Shown one piece after another: positions 8,247 to 15,295 of a stretch of DNA of 64,000 nt (position 1 is its first letter; each line of letters opens with the position of its first letter). The notes beneath the pieces were generated by a model that was not told the origin of the DNA, ran no database searches, and saw only the letters and a program-made list of their open reading frames with translations. The stretch comes from Clostridia bacterium (GTDB lineage Bacteria; Bacillota; DSM-521; Neomoorellales; SLTJ01). Location: assembly GCA_004347685.1 (NCBI GenBank), contig SLTJ01000017.1, forward strand, positions 62,001 through 126,000, read 5' to 3'. Both the position numbers and the translations under genes were made by a program.

Positions 8247-9041
8247 TTAGTAAAGACGGCGGCCATCACGGGTATACCGCCACCGCTGACGGGAGCGCGC
8301 CCAACGCAACATCACGTAGGCAAAAACCATGACGAAAGGTGTGGATATCTGGGCCGCGGTAAGAAAGGCGATCCCCCATTGCTGGTTGACGTAAACCGGC
8401 CAGACCAGGGGCATCTCCCGCAGCGTCTCTTCCACCAGGCCCCGGAGAAGCTGGTGGTAAAAGATAAAAGACCAGAACTGGTATCCAGGCGGGGGGTCGC
8501 GGCGCTCTACCACGAAATAGCGGATAAGGAGAACCAGACCGATCAGAGAACCAATGGGCTGGGTAGGCCAGCGGTCAAACCCGAGGAAGACCGTAGACCG
8601 CCCGAGGATTTCCTGATTCAGGATATTGGCCACCCGGATGAGGGTATAACCCAGGGCTACTCCCGGCACTGCCAGGTCGGCCACCTGGTTGATGCTTACA
8701 CCCTTACGGCCGGCGTAGGCCCAGCCGGCCAGAAGACCGCCGGCAATGCCGCCGTGCCAAGCCAGACCCCCCTCCCAGACCCGGATCACCTGCACGGGGT
8801 CCTGGGTAAACCACCAGGGGAAGTTGACCGCTACAAACAGCAGGCGCGCCCCGACAATGCCCGCTACCATGACGATCAGGGCCAGATTCCAAAGAAAGTC
8901 CTCTCCCAAGCCGCGGCGCAGACCCTGGCGGTACAGGTACCAGGCACCGACCAGAAACGCAACGGCCATCATTACCCCGTACCAACGGATGCCAAAGGAA
9001 CCAATATGCAAGACGTATGGGTTTACGTTCTCAAGAAGCAT
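8247..9041 (-). CDS. lgt: Prolipoprotein diacylglyceryl transferase (divergent Lgt)
   Basis: A 264-residue polytopic membrane enzyme that transfers diacylglycerol from phosphatidylglycerol to the lipobox cysteine of prolipoproteins. Recognisable are the N-terminal Gly-Ile-Arg-Trp-Tyr-Gly helix and the Leu-Ala-Trp-His-Gly-Gly-Ile-Ala-Gly-Gly motif. The Arg-Val-Ala-Asn-Ile-Leu-Asn-Gln-Glu-x-x-Gly-Arg segment corresponds to the Lgt signature. The usual Arg-His-Pro-Ser-Gln-Leu-Tyr-Glu is replaced by Arg-Trp-Pro-Thr-Gln-Pro-Ile-Gly, so this is a divergent member. ATG at 9041 has GGGGGAAGAC upstream. It is read alone, from a leader containing a repeat element. Confidence 0.85.
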   Translation of the reverse strand: MLLENVNPYVLHIGSFGIRWYGVMMAVAFLVGAWYLYRQGLRRGLGEDFLWNLALIVMVAGIVGARLLFVAVNFPWWFTQDPVQVIRVWEGGLAWHGGIAGGLLAGWAYAGRKGVSINQVADLAVPGVALGYTLIRVANILNQEILGRSTVFLGFDRWPTQPIGSLIGLVLLIRYFVVERRDPPPGYQFWSFIFYHQLLRGLVEETLREMPLVWPVYVNQQWGIAFLTAAQISTPFVMVFAYVMLRWARSRQRWRYTRDGRRLY

Positions 9042-9058
9042 GTCTTCCCCCCTGCCGT

Positions 9059-9115
9059 GAAATTAGAGGTTAGAGGTTGGAGGTTGGAACTCGTAGAAAG
9101 TGGCTGCGCCACTTT
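9059..9115. repeat. Interspersed GAGGTTGG element with CTGCG-loop hairpin (copy 1)
   Basis: Short direct repeats TTAGAGG/TTAGAGGTTGG/AGGTTGGAACT at 9062-9091 are followed by a hairpin with a 7-bp stem (AAAGTGG / CCACTTT) and a CTGCG loop at 9097-9115. The same architecture recurs at 39484-39544, and shorter pieces occur at 45472 and 54742. It lies in the leader of lgt. Confidence 0.6.
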
Positions 9116-9360
9116 CGTTTCAAATCCAGGCCTCCACTTCGCCCCTGCGTTTATTCTCCTGCGGGCCTCGCCCCGGGCCACGCCCGCGCCTGCCTGGAAA
9201 AAACCGACCAGGGATATTATACCTTAAAATCGCCGCAAAAAAAATACCCAAATTGCCCGGAACAGCACTATTGTTTACTCTTTGTCGTCGCGAGCGCCCA
9301 TGAACCTCCTAAGTATTTGCCAGCGCAGACCGACCCAGGATATAATCATACCCCCCCCCA
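9116..9360. other. Non-coding stretch upstream of lgt
   Basis: No gene is supportable here. A TATAAT on the minus strand at about 9217-9222 could be the lgt -10 box, but no matching -35 is evident. A run of ten C residues adjoins the methyltransferase stop. Confidence 0.35.
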
Positions 9361-9975
9361 TTATTGCGGTGCGGCCACAATGAGCTTTACTATCCGGGCA
9401 AAAACATCTTGCACCTCGATTAGTCGCAACCCTGCAGCCTGGACATTGGCTACGGTGCGGCGGTTGATGTTATCACCAATTAGAGAGGCGCAAACCGGGT
9501 TGATGACATCCATGATGGCCCCGGCAACTGGGTTTTCGCTGCGGACGTGCTCCAAGAGGATGACCCTTCCTCCCGGCCTGCAGACGCGCCGCACTTCTTT
9601 TAGCCCTTTGACCGGGTCCGGTACCGAGCAAAAAACGCAGGTCGCCACCACGGTGTCAAAGGAAGCATCAGGGAAGCTCATGTTCTGCACATCCATTTCC
9701 AGCAACTGTACCGGCACCCGCGCCCCTGATGCTTTTTCCCTGGCCTTGGCCAGCATGGCCGGACTGAAGTCAATGGCCACCACTTCGCCACCCGGCGGGT
9801 AGTGCGGGAGATTTGCCCCTGTCCCCACCCCCACCTCCAGCACCTTTCCCATGGCCTGGGCAATAACCCGCCGGCGCAGGGACGCCGGGAAAAGCCAGTC
9901 CATCCAATCATAATAAAGAGCCGTGCGGTTATAGCGGCGGCGGATAGCCTTGGTTCTGTCGTCTGCTGCTTCCAA
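9361..9975 (-). CDS. Class I SAM-dependent methyltransferase (UbiE/PmtA-like)
   Basis: A 204-residue Rossmann methyltransferase. Motif I is Val-Leu-Glu-Val-Gly-Val-Gly-Thr-Gly near residue 47, followed by Ala-Ile-Asp-Phe-Ser-Pro-Ala-Met-Leu. Motif IV is Phe-Asp-Thr-Val-Val-Ala-Thr-Cys, and then come Arg-Pro-Gly-Gly-Arg and Leu-Leu-Glu-His-Val-Arg. The last two resemble lipid or quinone methyltransferases such as UbiE and phosphatidylethanolamine methylases, but the substrate is not determined. The frame is open to 9984 (GTG); the TTG at 9975 is six bases after GGAGGTG and is preferred. It follows the small DUF1540 gene on the same strand by about 100 bases. Confidence 0.85.
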   Translation of the reverse strand: MEAADDRTKAIRRRYNRTALYYDWMDWLFPASLRRRVIAQAMGKVLEVGVGTGANLPHYPPGGEVVAIDFSPAMLAKAREKASGARVPVQLLEMDVQNMSFPDASFDTVVATCVFCSVPDPVKGLKEVRRVCRPGGRVILLEHVRSENPVAGAIMDVINPVCASLIGDNINRRTVANVQAAGLRLIEVQDVFARIVKLIVAAPQ

Positions 9976-10034
9976 ATGTGTCACCTCCGCAAAACTTCAA
10001 GTTAACTGGAAGAAACAAGCCAGGGAAATACGAA

Positions 10035-10061
10035 GAACCCCAGCCGCCAAAGCCGGGGTTC
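10035..10061 (-). terminator. Probable terminator after the DUF1540 gene
   Basis: A 7-bp stem GAACCCC / GGGGTTC directly downstream of the DUF1540 stop, followed on the minus strand by a modest T-containing tail (TTCGTATTT). Confidence 0.5.
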
Positions 10062-10078
10062 CCAGGATAACCTTCTCC

Positions 10079-10240
10079 CTACCGCATGGATTGGCGCGGC
10101 TTAAAGGTCTCACAGGCCGTGTCGTCGGAAACGCTGATCATCAGGTCTGCCGCCGTAGGCCGGACCTGAATGCTGGAAGCCTTGCATTCAGACCCTTCCT
10201 GGTAAATGCACTGGTCTACTGCACACTTGATCCTGGGCAT
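10079..10240 (-). CDS. DUF1540 small cysteine protein
   Basis: A 53-residue protein. The order Ile-Lys-Cys-Ala-Val-Asp-x-Cys-x-Tyr, Cys-x-Ala-x-x-Ile-x-Val and Asp-Thr-Ala-Cys-x-Thr-Phe is the DUF1540 pattern: four Cys residues that could bind a metal. The function is unknown; the family is common in spore-forming Clostridia. ATG at 10240 has GGAGGTGG seven bases upstream. A paralogue lies at 14222-14389. Confidence 0.85.
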   Translation of the reverse strand: MPRIKCAVDQCIYQEGSECKASSIQVRPTAADLMISVSDDTACETFKPRQSMR

Positions 10241-10317
10241 CTGGCCACCTCCTTCAGGGTTTCTTACCGTATTTAGGTATGCCCCCGGTTGTCCGTTTTA
10301 TGCTCCACCGTTCGGCT

Positions 10318-11469
10318 TCACCGCCCGCGGTCTTCTCCCCGCAGGGCCGCCTCCAGGTCAGCGATGATGTCCTCCGGCTCCTCCAGCCCTACCGAATACC
10401 GCAGCAGGCGGCTATCAATGCCCAGCCGGTGCCGGTGTTCCTCAGCCAGGGAAGCGTGGGACATGCGGGCCGGCATGGAGATCAGGCTCTCAACCGATCC
10501 GAGGCTTACGGCCCGGAAGGGCAGCCTGGACCTGGCCAGCACCTGCTGCGCCGATTCAGCGGTAACCAGGCGGAAGGACAGAAGGCCGCTGGCGCCGCTG
10601 GCCTGGGAAAAATGTAACTCGTGCCCCGGGTGGGACGAAAGGCCGGGATAGTACACCTCCTCCACCTCGGGTCTGCCAGCCAACCAGGCCGCCACCGCCA
10701 TAGCCCCGGTCTGGTGCTGTTCCATGCGCACCTTGAGGGTCTTTGCCCCGCGCAGCACTAGCCAGCTATCCTGCGGCCCCAGGACAGCGCCGAAGGCATT
10801 CTGGATAAACCCCAGCTCCCGGGCCAGCCCGGCTTCCCGCACCACTGCCACCCCGGCAATCACATCACTGTGGCCAGCGAGATACTTAGTGGCACTGTGC
10901 ACCACGATATCCGCCCCCAGTTCCAGGGGCCGCTGGAAGTAAGGGGTCATAACCGTGTTATCTACGACCACCAATGCCCCGCGCGCATGGGCCAGTTCCG
11001 CTACCGCGCGCAAGTCCGTAATCCGCATCAGGGGATTGGAAGGAGTCTCCAGGTACACGGCGCGGGTATGGGGGTAAAAGGCCGCGGTTAGTTTCTCCAG
11101 GTCAGCCGTGTCCACGAAGGAAACATCAAAGCCAAAGCGGGGGAAGAGGCGGGTGAGCACGCGGTAAGTTCCGCCATAAATATCTTCGCCGGCAATAATA
11201 TGATCCCCCTGGGAAAAAAGGCACAGCACTGAGGAAATGGCGGCCATGCCTGAGGCAAAGGCAAAGCCGTGGCCGCCACCTTCAAGATCGGCCATGGTTT
11301 CTTCCAGGGCCTTGCGGGTAGGGTTGCCAGAACGGGAATAATCGTACTCCTGCTCTTGCCCCGGAGAAAACTGGTGAAAGGAAGAAACTTGGTAAACGGG
11401 AACCGAAAGGGCCCCAGTGGCCGGGTCCATCTCGTGCCCGGTATGTAACAACCTGGTTGCCCAGCGCAA
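10318..11469 (-). CDS. PLP-dependent trans-sulfuration enzyme (cystathionine gamma-synthase/lyase family), second copy
   Basis: A 383-residue Cys/Met-metabolism PLP enzyme. The Schiff-base lysine is in His-Ser-Ala-Thr-Lys-Tyr-Leu-Ala-Gly-His, the phosphate-binding loop is Ala-Ser-Gly-Met-Ala-Ala-Ile, Asp is in Val-Val-Asp-Asn-Thr, and Tyr-Asp-Tyr-Ser-Arg-x-Gly-Asn-Pro-Thr-Arg reaches the neighbouring subunit. Sequence alone does not decide between synthase, beta-lyase, gamma-lyase and O-acetylhomoserine sulfhydrylase. The frame is open to 11484; TTG at 11469 lies eight bases after GGGAG. It follows its paralogue by 60 bases in one SAM-riboswitch operon, so a methionine or cysteine biosynthetic role is likely. 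Confidence 0.9.
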   Translation of the reverse strand: MRWATRLLHTGHEMDPATGALSVPVYQVSSFHQFSPGQEQEYDYSRSGNPTRKALEETMADLEGGGHGFAFASGMAAISSVLCLFSQGDHIIAGEDIYGGTYRVLTRLFPRFGFDVSFVDTADLEKLTAAFYPHTRAVYLETPSNPLMRITDLRAVAELAHARGALVVVDNTVMTPYFQRPLELGADIVVHSATKYLAGHSDVIAGVAVVREAGLARELGFIQNAFGAVLGPQDSWLVLRGAKTLKVRMEQHQTGAMAVAAWLAGRPEVEEVYYPGLSSHPGHELHFSQASGASGLLSFRLVTAESAQQVLARSRLPFRAVSLGSVESLISMPARMSHASLAEEHRHRLGIDSRLLRYSVGLEEPEDIIADLEAALRGEDRGR

Positions 11470-11529
11470 TACGCTCACTCCCAATACAAGGGTTAGCCGC
11501 CCATACCGCGTACCACAGGCGGCACCAAC

Positions 11530-12681
11530 TCAACTTCCAATTTCCGAGCCGGCCATGGCCTGCTCCAAATCGGCGATCAGGTCGGCCACATTCTCGATCC
11601 CCACCGCCAGCCGCAGCAAGGTACTGGTAATACCCAGGCGTTCCCGCACTTCCTCGGGCAGATCGCCGTGAGTCTGAGTAGCCGGATAAGTGATCAGGCT
11701 CTCCACGCCTCCCAGGCTCTCAGCATAAGAGATCATCTTGAGCCGGCTGATTATCCTCGGCACCAGGCCCGGGTCGTCCACCTGGAAGGAGATGACGCTC
11801 CCGGCCCCACTCGCCTGGCGGAAATGGAGGCGGTGGCCGGGGTGGCTTTCCAGGCCAGGGTAGTAAACCCGCTGCACACGCGGATGCCCATGGAGCCAGC
11901 CGGCCAGGGCGGCCGCGTTCTCCTGGCTCTTGGCCAACCTGACGGCCAGCGTCTTCAGACCGCGCAGCAGCAGCCAGCAATCCTGCGGCCCCAGGATGCT
12001 GCCCACACAGTTATGCAGGTCGGCCAGGCGCTGGCCCAGCTCCGGGCTGGCTGTCACCACCATGCCTGCCACCAGGTCATGGTGGCCACCCAGGTATTTG
12101 GTGGCACTGTGCACCACGATATCCGCCCCCAGTTCCAGGGGCCGCTGGAAGTAGGGGGTCATAAAGGTATTGTCCACGATCAGGAGCAGCCCGAACCTTC
12201 TGGCCAGGGAAGCCAGGGCCCTCAGGTCGCTGACCTTCATGGTGGGGTTAGTGGGTGTCTCCACAAAAAGGGCGCCCGTGGTTGCCTTCACGGCCCTTTC
12301 TACGGCCATAATATCCGTTGTATCCACATAGTCTATCTCCAGCCCGTACCTAACCATAACCTGTTGGAAGAACCGGTAGGTGCCGCCGTAGAGGTCATCG
12401 GAAACCACCAGGTGGTCGCCGGGCGCAAACAACAGCGAGACAAGCTGAATAGCCGCCATTCCCGAGGCGCAGGCCAAGGCCCTGGCCCCTCCCTCCAGTT
12501 CGGCCATGGCTTTCTCCAGCACTTCCCGGGTGGGATTAATGGTTCGGGAGTAATCGTAACCAGTGCTTTGTTCCGGACCCGGGTGGCGGAAGGTAGCCGT
12601 TTGATAAATGGGGGTGCTGATGGCCCCGGTGCGCGGGTCGCTCACCAGGCCGGCCCGGACCAGGCGTGTCTCCAGGTGCAA
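11530..12681 (-). CDS. PLP-dependent trans-sulfuration enzyme (cystathionine gamma-synthase/lyase family), first copy
   Basis: A 383-residue paralogue of the next gene, the same length, with His-Ser-Ala-Thr-Lys-Tyr-Leu-Gly-Gly-His around the PLP lysine and Tyr-Asp-Tyr-Ser-Arg-Thr-x-Asn-Pro-Thr-Arg. One of the pair probably makes cystathionine from activated homoserine and the other cleaves it, but which is which is not visible. The open frame reaches a TTG at 12711, yet that codon is embedded in the T run of the riboswitch terminator. TTG at 12681 with GGAGAGG nine bases upstream is the more plausible start. First gene of the operon. Confidence 0.9.
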   Translation of the reverse strand: MHLETRLVRAGLVSDPRTGAISTPIYQTATFRHPGPEQSTGYDYSRTINPTREVLEKAMAELEGGARALACASGMAAIQLVSLLFAPGDHLVVSDDLYGGTYRFFQQVMVRYGLEIDYVDTTDIMAVERAVKATTGALFVETPTNPTMKVSDLRALASLARRFGLLLIVDNTFMTPYFQRPLELGADIVVHSATKYLGGHHDLVAGMVVTASPELGQRLADLHNCVGSILGPQDCWLLLRGLKTLAVRLAKSQENAAALAGWLHGHPRVQRVYYPGLESHPGHRLHFRQASGAGSVISFQVDDPGLVPRIISRLKMISYAESLGGVESLITYPATQTHGDLPEEVRERLGITSTLLRLAVGIENVADLIADLEQAMAGSEIGS

Positions 12682-12709
12682 TCTCCTCAACCTCTCCGCG
12701 AAAAGATAC

Positions 12710-12736
12710 AAAAATAGCCTCCCGCACAGGGAAGCT
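12710..12736 (-). terminator. Terminator of the SAM riboswitch
   Basis: An 8-bp stem AGCTTCCC / GGGAGGCT with a 5-base loop followed by ATTTTT. It sits just after the aptamer's last strand, the arrangement of a transcription-terminating OFF switch. Confidence 0.88.
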
Positions 12737-12747
12737 TGTGGTCAAAG

Positions 12748-12858
12748 CCTCTCATCTGCGGGAATCCATGTCCCCCAGGAATTGGCACCGCACTTCCCTG
12801 CGGCAAGCCGGTTGCCGGGCTTCATCGGGCCAGTCCCTCCGCCGCTCTGGATAAGAGG
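12748..12858 (-). ncRNA. SAM-I riboswitch (S box)
   Basis: The aptamer reads from CCTCTTATC (P1 5' strand, 12858-12850) through the invariant GCGGAGGGACTGGCCCGATG and GAAGCCCGGCAACC cores. It ends at GATGAGAGG (P1 3' strand, 12756-12748). P1 is a full 9-bp pair with one G-U. SAM binding should stabilise P1 and allow the following terminator to form, shutting off the two trans-sulfuration genes when SAM is plentiful. Confidence 0.96.
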
Positions 12859-12864
12859 TTATAG

Positions 12865-13001
12865 GTAACTGCTCAGACCACCGCCGGTCAGAGCCTTTGA
12901 GCGCGGCCTCGCCATCACTTTCGCGAAGCCTGATAACCCGGCTAGGGTCTTTTAGTCCTTCGCCGTCCGACCTTCGACCGGCCTGGAGGCTGAGCAGTTA
13001 C
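12865..13001. mobile_element. 137-bp MITE-like element with 8-bp target duplication
   Basis: Perfect 12-bp inverted ends GTAACTGCTCAG / CTGAGCAGTTAC extend imperfectly to about 26 bp (both arms reach CCGGTC). Direct repeats GGTTATAG flank the element exactly, at 12857-12864 and 13002-13009. There is no coding capacity. GTAA-type ends with 8-bp duplications are features of the IS66 family, so it may be a non-autonomous IS66-type derivative; that assignment is inference. A related single end is at 5368-5404. It lies inside the 5' leader of the trans-sulfuration operon. Confidence 0.85.
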
Positions 13002-13048
13002 GGTTATAGTAGTATTTACACTTGTTTACTTAGATCTGGGCTAGGCCT

Positions 13049-13077
13049 ATTATACCCGGACAGCAGGGGTGAGTCAA
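13049..13077 (-). promoter_or_regulatory. SigA-type promoter of the SAM-riboswitch operon
   Basis: TTGACT (13077-13072) and TATAAT (13054-13049) on the minus strand are separated by 17 bases. Transcription would start near 13042, cross the MITE-like element and then enter the riboswitch. Confidence 0.85.
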
Positions 13078-13209
13078 GAAGGTTTTTCAAAAGTGTCCTG
13101 AGCTGGGCGCCTGCGTACGCCGCCATGGACATGAATTCCCCCAAAGCCGCCCGCACCTTCTTCTTGCTGGCGCATATCATGGAAATGTCCGGTCTGGAGG
13201 TGAACACCT

Positions 13210-13989
13210 TTGCCTGGAGAGACCCTAGCCACCAACCTCATCCTCCTGGGTTTTGCCGCCAGTTTTCTGGCCGGCACGGCCACCGGCATAGGATCCCTGC
13301 CCATCTTCTTTACCAGGAATATCCCCAAGGGGCTTCTGGACATCCTCCTGGGCTTTGCCGCCGGAATTATGCTGGCCGCCACTTCCTTCAGCCTGATTAT
13401 CCCGGCCATAGAGGCAGGCGGGGGCGGGATACTCGGGGCCGGGGTGGCCCTGGTGGGCATTCTGGCCGGCGGGGTCTTTCTCGACCAGGTAGACCGCGTA
13501 TTTCCTGACACCAACCTCCTGGGCGGCCCGGGTAAAAATCACGATAACCTCCGCCGGGCCTGGCTCTTTGTCGCGGCCATCACGGTACACAATGTGCCCG
13601 AGGGTATGGCCGTAGGGGTGGCCTTTGCCGGCGGGGACATGAGCAACGGGTTGAGTATCGCCGTTGCCATCGGGCTGCAGAACATCCCCGAAGGGCTGGC
13701 TGTGGCCCTGCCCCTGCTGCGGGAAGGCTACAGTCGCAGTGCCGCCTTTGGCGTCGCCTTGGCCTCCGGGTTGGTGGAACCCCTAGGCGGACTATTCGGG
13801 GTTACGGTAGCGAAATTTGCCCCTCCCGTACTCCCCCTTGGGCTTTCCTTTGCCGCCGGAGCCATGCTCTTCGTTATCAGCCACGAGATCATCCCGGAAA
13901 CCCAAAAGGGGCTGGCCTCAAAACCGGCCACCCACGCCCTCATGATCGGCTTTGTTATCATGATGTTCCTGGATAACGTCCTCGGATAG
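13210..13989 (+). CDS. ZIP-family divalent metal transporter (ZupT/GufA-like)
   Basis: A 259-residue membrane protein with eight likely helices. The metal path of ZIP carriers is seen in helix 4, His-Asn-Val-Pro-Glu-Gly-Met-Ala-Val-Gly, and helix 5, Gln-Asn-Ile-Pro-Glu-Gly-Leu-Ala-Val. It probably imports zinc, iron or related ions; selectivity is not predictable. TTG at 13210 is preceded by GGAGGTGA (13196-13203). The gene is divergent from the SAM-riboswitch operon, and no metal-regulator site was recognised in the 130 bases between them. Confidence 0.92.
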   Translation: MPGETLATNLILLGFAASFLAGTATGIGSLPIFFTRNIPKGLLDILLGFAAGIMLAATSFSLIIPAIEAGGGGILGAGVALVGILAGGVFLDQVDRVFPDTNLLGGPGKNHDNLRRAWLFVAAITVHNVPEGMAVGVAFAGGDMSNGLSIAVAIGLQNIPEGLAVALPLLREGYSRSAAFGVALASGLVEPLGGLFGVTVAKFAPPVLPLGLSFAAGAMLFVISHEIIPETQKGLASKPATHALMIGFVIMMFLDNVLG

Positions 13990-14075
13990 AAAAACCGATA
14001 AAACTAAAGAAACTAAGGCGATAGGGGTAAATAGGTGTACGGATTGCCCCCGAGCCGCAGGGTCTCAACCAAACA

Positions 14076-14112
14076 GAAAAGCCCACAGGCTTTTGATAGC
14101 CCTGGGCTTTTC
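14076..14112. terminator. Bidirectional intrinsic terminator
   Basis: The stem GAAAAGCCCA / TGGGCTTTTC, extended inward by CAGG / CCTG-type pairs, has A-rich and T-rich arms and so can serve the ZIP gene on the + strand and the DUF1540 gene on the minus strand. Confidence 0.8.
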
Positions 14113-14221
14113 CGCCTCCAGGCCAGGTTCTACACCTGGCTTAACTTTGCTGTAAGCCAACCGCTTTTTGCGGTCAAGGGGCAGTCCAAGCCTGGATTGC
14201 AAAATCGGCACGTACCCCGAG

Positions 14222-14389
14222 CTACATCCCGCCCCGGTTCAGGGTACGCGGCTTAAAGGTCTCGCAGCAGGTATCGTCGGACGCGGCTGCCCGGCGGCCC
14301 CGGCTGCTCCGTACTTCAATGGCAGGCGCGTTACACTCCGTATTGTCTTGGTACATACATTCTTCCACCGCACACTTTATCCCGGCCAA
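14222..14389 (-). CDS. DUF1540 small cysteine protein (paralogue)
   Basis: A 55-residue protein with the same pattern as the gene at 10079: Ile-Lys-Cys-Ala-Val-Glu-Glu-Cys-Met-Tyr, Cys-Asn-Ala-Pro-Ala-Ile-Glu-Val and Asp-Asp-Thr-Cys-Cys-Glu-Thr-Phe-Lys-Pro-Arg. It has a basic insert before the last Cys pair and one extra Cys. The open frame extends to 14467, but GGGGGTG six bases before the TTG at 14389 fixes the start. Function unknown. Confidence 0.82.
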   Translation of the reverse strand: MAGIKCAVEECMYQDNTECNAPAIEVRSSRGRRAAASDDTCCETFKPRTLNRGGM

Positions 14390-14423
14390 TCTCGTCACCC
14401 CCTTTTGTCCCGCGGCCTCCAAG

Positions 14424-14606
14424 CTAAAACTGCTGGACTGCCGAATGACATTTCTGAATGCAGTCACTCAGCGACTGACTGGCCTGGTCAATCGTGCTCC
14501 TGGCCTGAGCATTGGTTGCAGTTCGGGCCAGGTTCTGCAGGTCGCTGAGAGTTACCTGGCAATGAGAAATGCAGGATTGGAGCGCTTGCGATTCGTGCAC
14601 CGGCAT
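14424..14606 (-). CDS. Small helical Cys-x3-Cys protein
   Basis: A 60-residue protein made of two predicted amphipathic helices, each carrying a Cys-x3-Cys pair (Cys-Ile-Ser-His-Cys and Cys-Ile-Gln-Lys-Cys). Two such helices per chain resemble half of a four-helix Cys-rich metal-binding bundle or a small coat-type protein; neither is proved. ATG at 14606 has GGGAAGGGG about eleven bases upstream. It lies 35 bases before the DUF1540 start on the same strand, so they may be cotranscribed. Confidence 0.65.
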   Translation of the reverse strand: MPVHESQALQSCISHCQVTLSDLQNLARTATNAQARSTIDQASQSLSDCIQKCHSAVQQF

Positions 14607-14745
14607 GGTTCGATCTGCCCCTTCCCTTAGGCTGGATTTCTACAGATAGTTTCTGCTTCCCTCGCCCTTTTATGCGCGGGCCCGGTTTGATAACACTCGT
14701 CTTCCGGATTGCCCGCCCCACTCACCCCGGCCTACCAGGGCATGA

Positions 14746-15060
14746 TCATTGCCAACCTGTTTCAGGGGGCATCTCCCCGGTTCCGGGTTCCTCAACCCCC
14801 AGTCCTGGCCCCTGTACCAGGGTGGGGACCAACCTCCCGCCCAGCATCTGCCCCGCTACCGCCGCCCCCACCAGGATGGGAATGGCCCAGATGGGGCTGC
14901 CTGTCTGCACCCGGAGAAGATAGATCAGAGGCACGGACAAATGAATGGTCACAAACCACCAGAAAGAAAGCTTGGGAAACACCTGGCGCCAGGCTCCCAG
15001 GGCGAAATTTATGGTCAGGGAAACCACTGCCAGGCTGAGTAGGAGCCAGAAAACAGACAA
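14746..15060 (-). CDS. Small integral membrane protein, unknown function
   Basis: A 104-residue protein with three hydrophobic segments (about residues 2-25, 36-50 and 60-80) and a Gly/Pro-rich hydrophilic tail ending Pro-Pro-Glu-Thr-Gly-Trp-Gln. No family is recognised. TTG at 15060 is about eight bases from AAAGGTGG; the frame is open to a GTG at 15072 that overlaps that ribosome site. No operon partner is evident. Confidence 0.6.
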   Translation of the reverse strand: MSVFWLLLSLAVVSLTINFALGAWRQVFPKLSFWWFVTIHLSVPLIYLLRVQTGSPIWAIPILVGAAVAGQMLGGRLVPTLVQGPGLGVEEPGTGEMPPETGWQ

Positions 15061-15295
15061 CTGCCCTGCCACCTTTCTTACAGGATCCGTCCGATCGGAG
15101 ACCTAACCGCCCTTTTCTTACCGCCCATAAAGAATAAATTCTCACCCATTATACCCCTTTCGCGCCGTCCGTCAATATGCTTGTAGCCACGCCGCTCCAC
15201 CGCCGGCGCCCGGATAAAGGATGGGGCCTCACGACTGTTGCTCTTTCGTTGTATCAGGGGATGGGGGGGCACTTCACTTGGTAGCGGGCAATTCC

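Noticed and set aside
9350-9360. Run of ten C residues as a second phase-variable tract
   Set aside because: It lies just outside the methyltransferase stop codon between features and touches no start codon or promoter.
11668-12717. 349-codon + strand frame opposite the first trans-sulfuration gene
   Set aside because: Antisense shadow of a clear PLP enzyme; no ribosome site or family resemblance.
13016-13207. 63-codon minus-strand frame over the trans-sulfuration operon promoter
   Set aside because: No ribosome site, and it would run across a consensus promoter.
12897-13508. 203-codon + strand frame over the MITE, promoter and start of the ZIP gene
   Set aside because: It crosses non-coding regulatory DNA and overlaps the ZIP gene out of frame; no recognisable domain.
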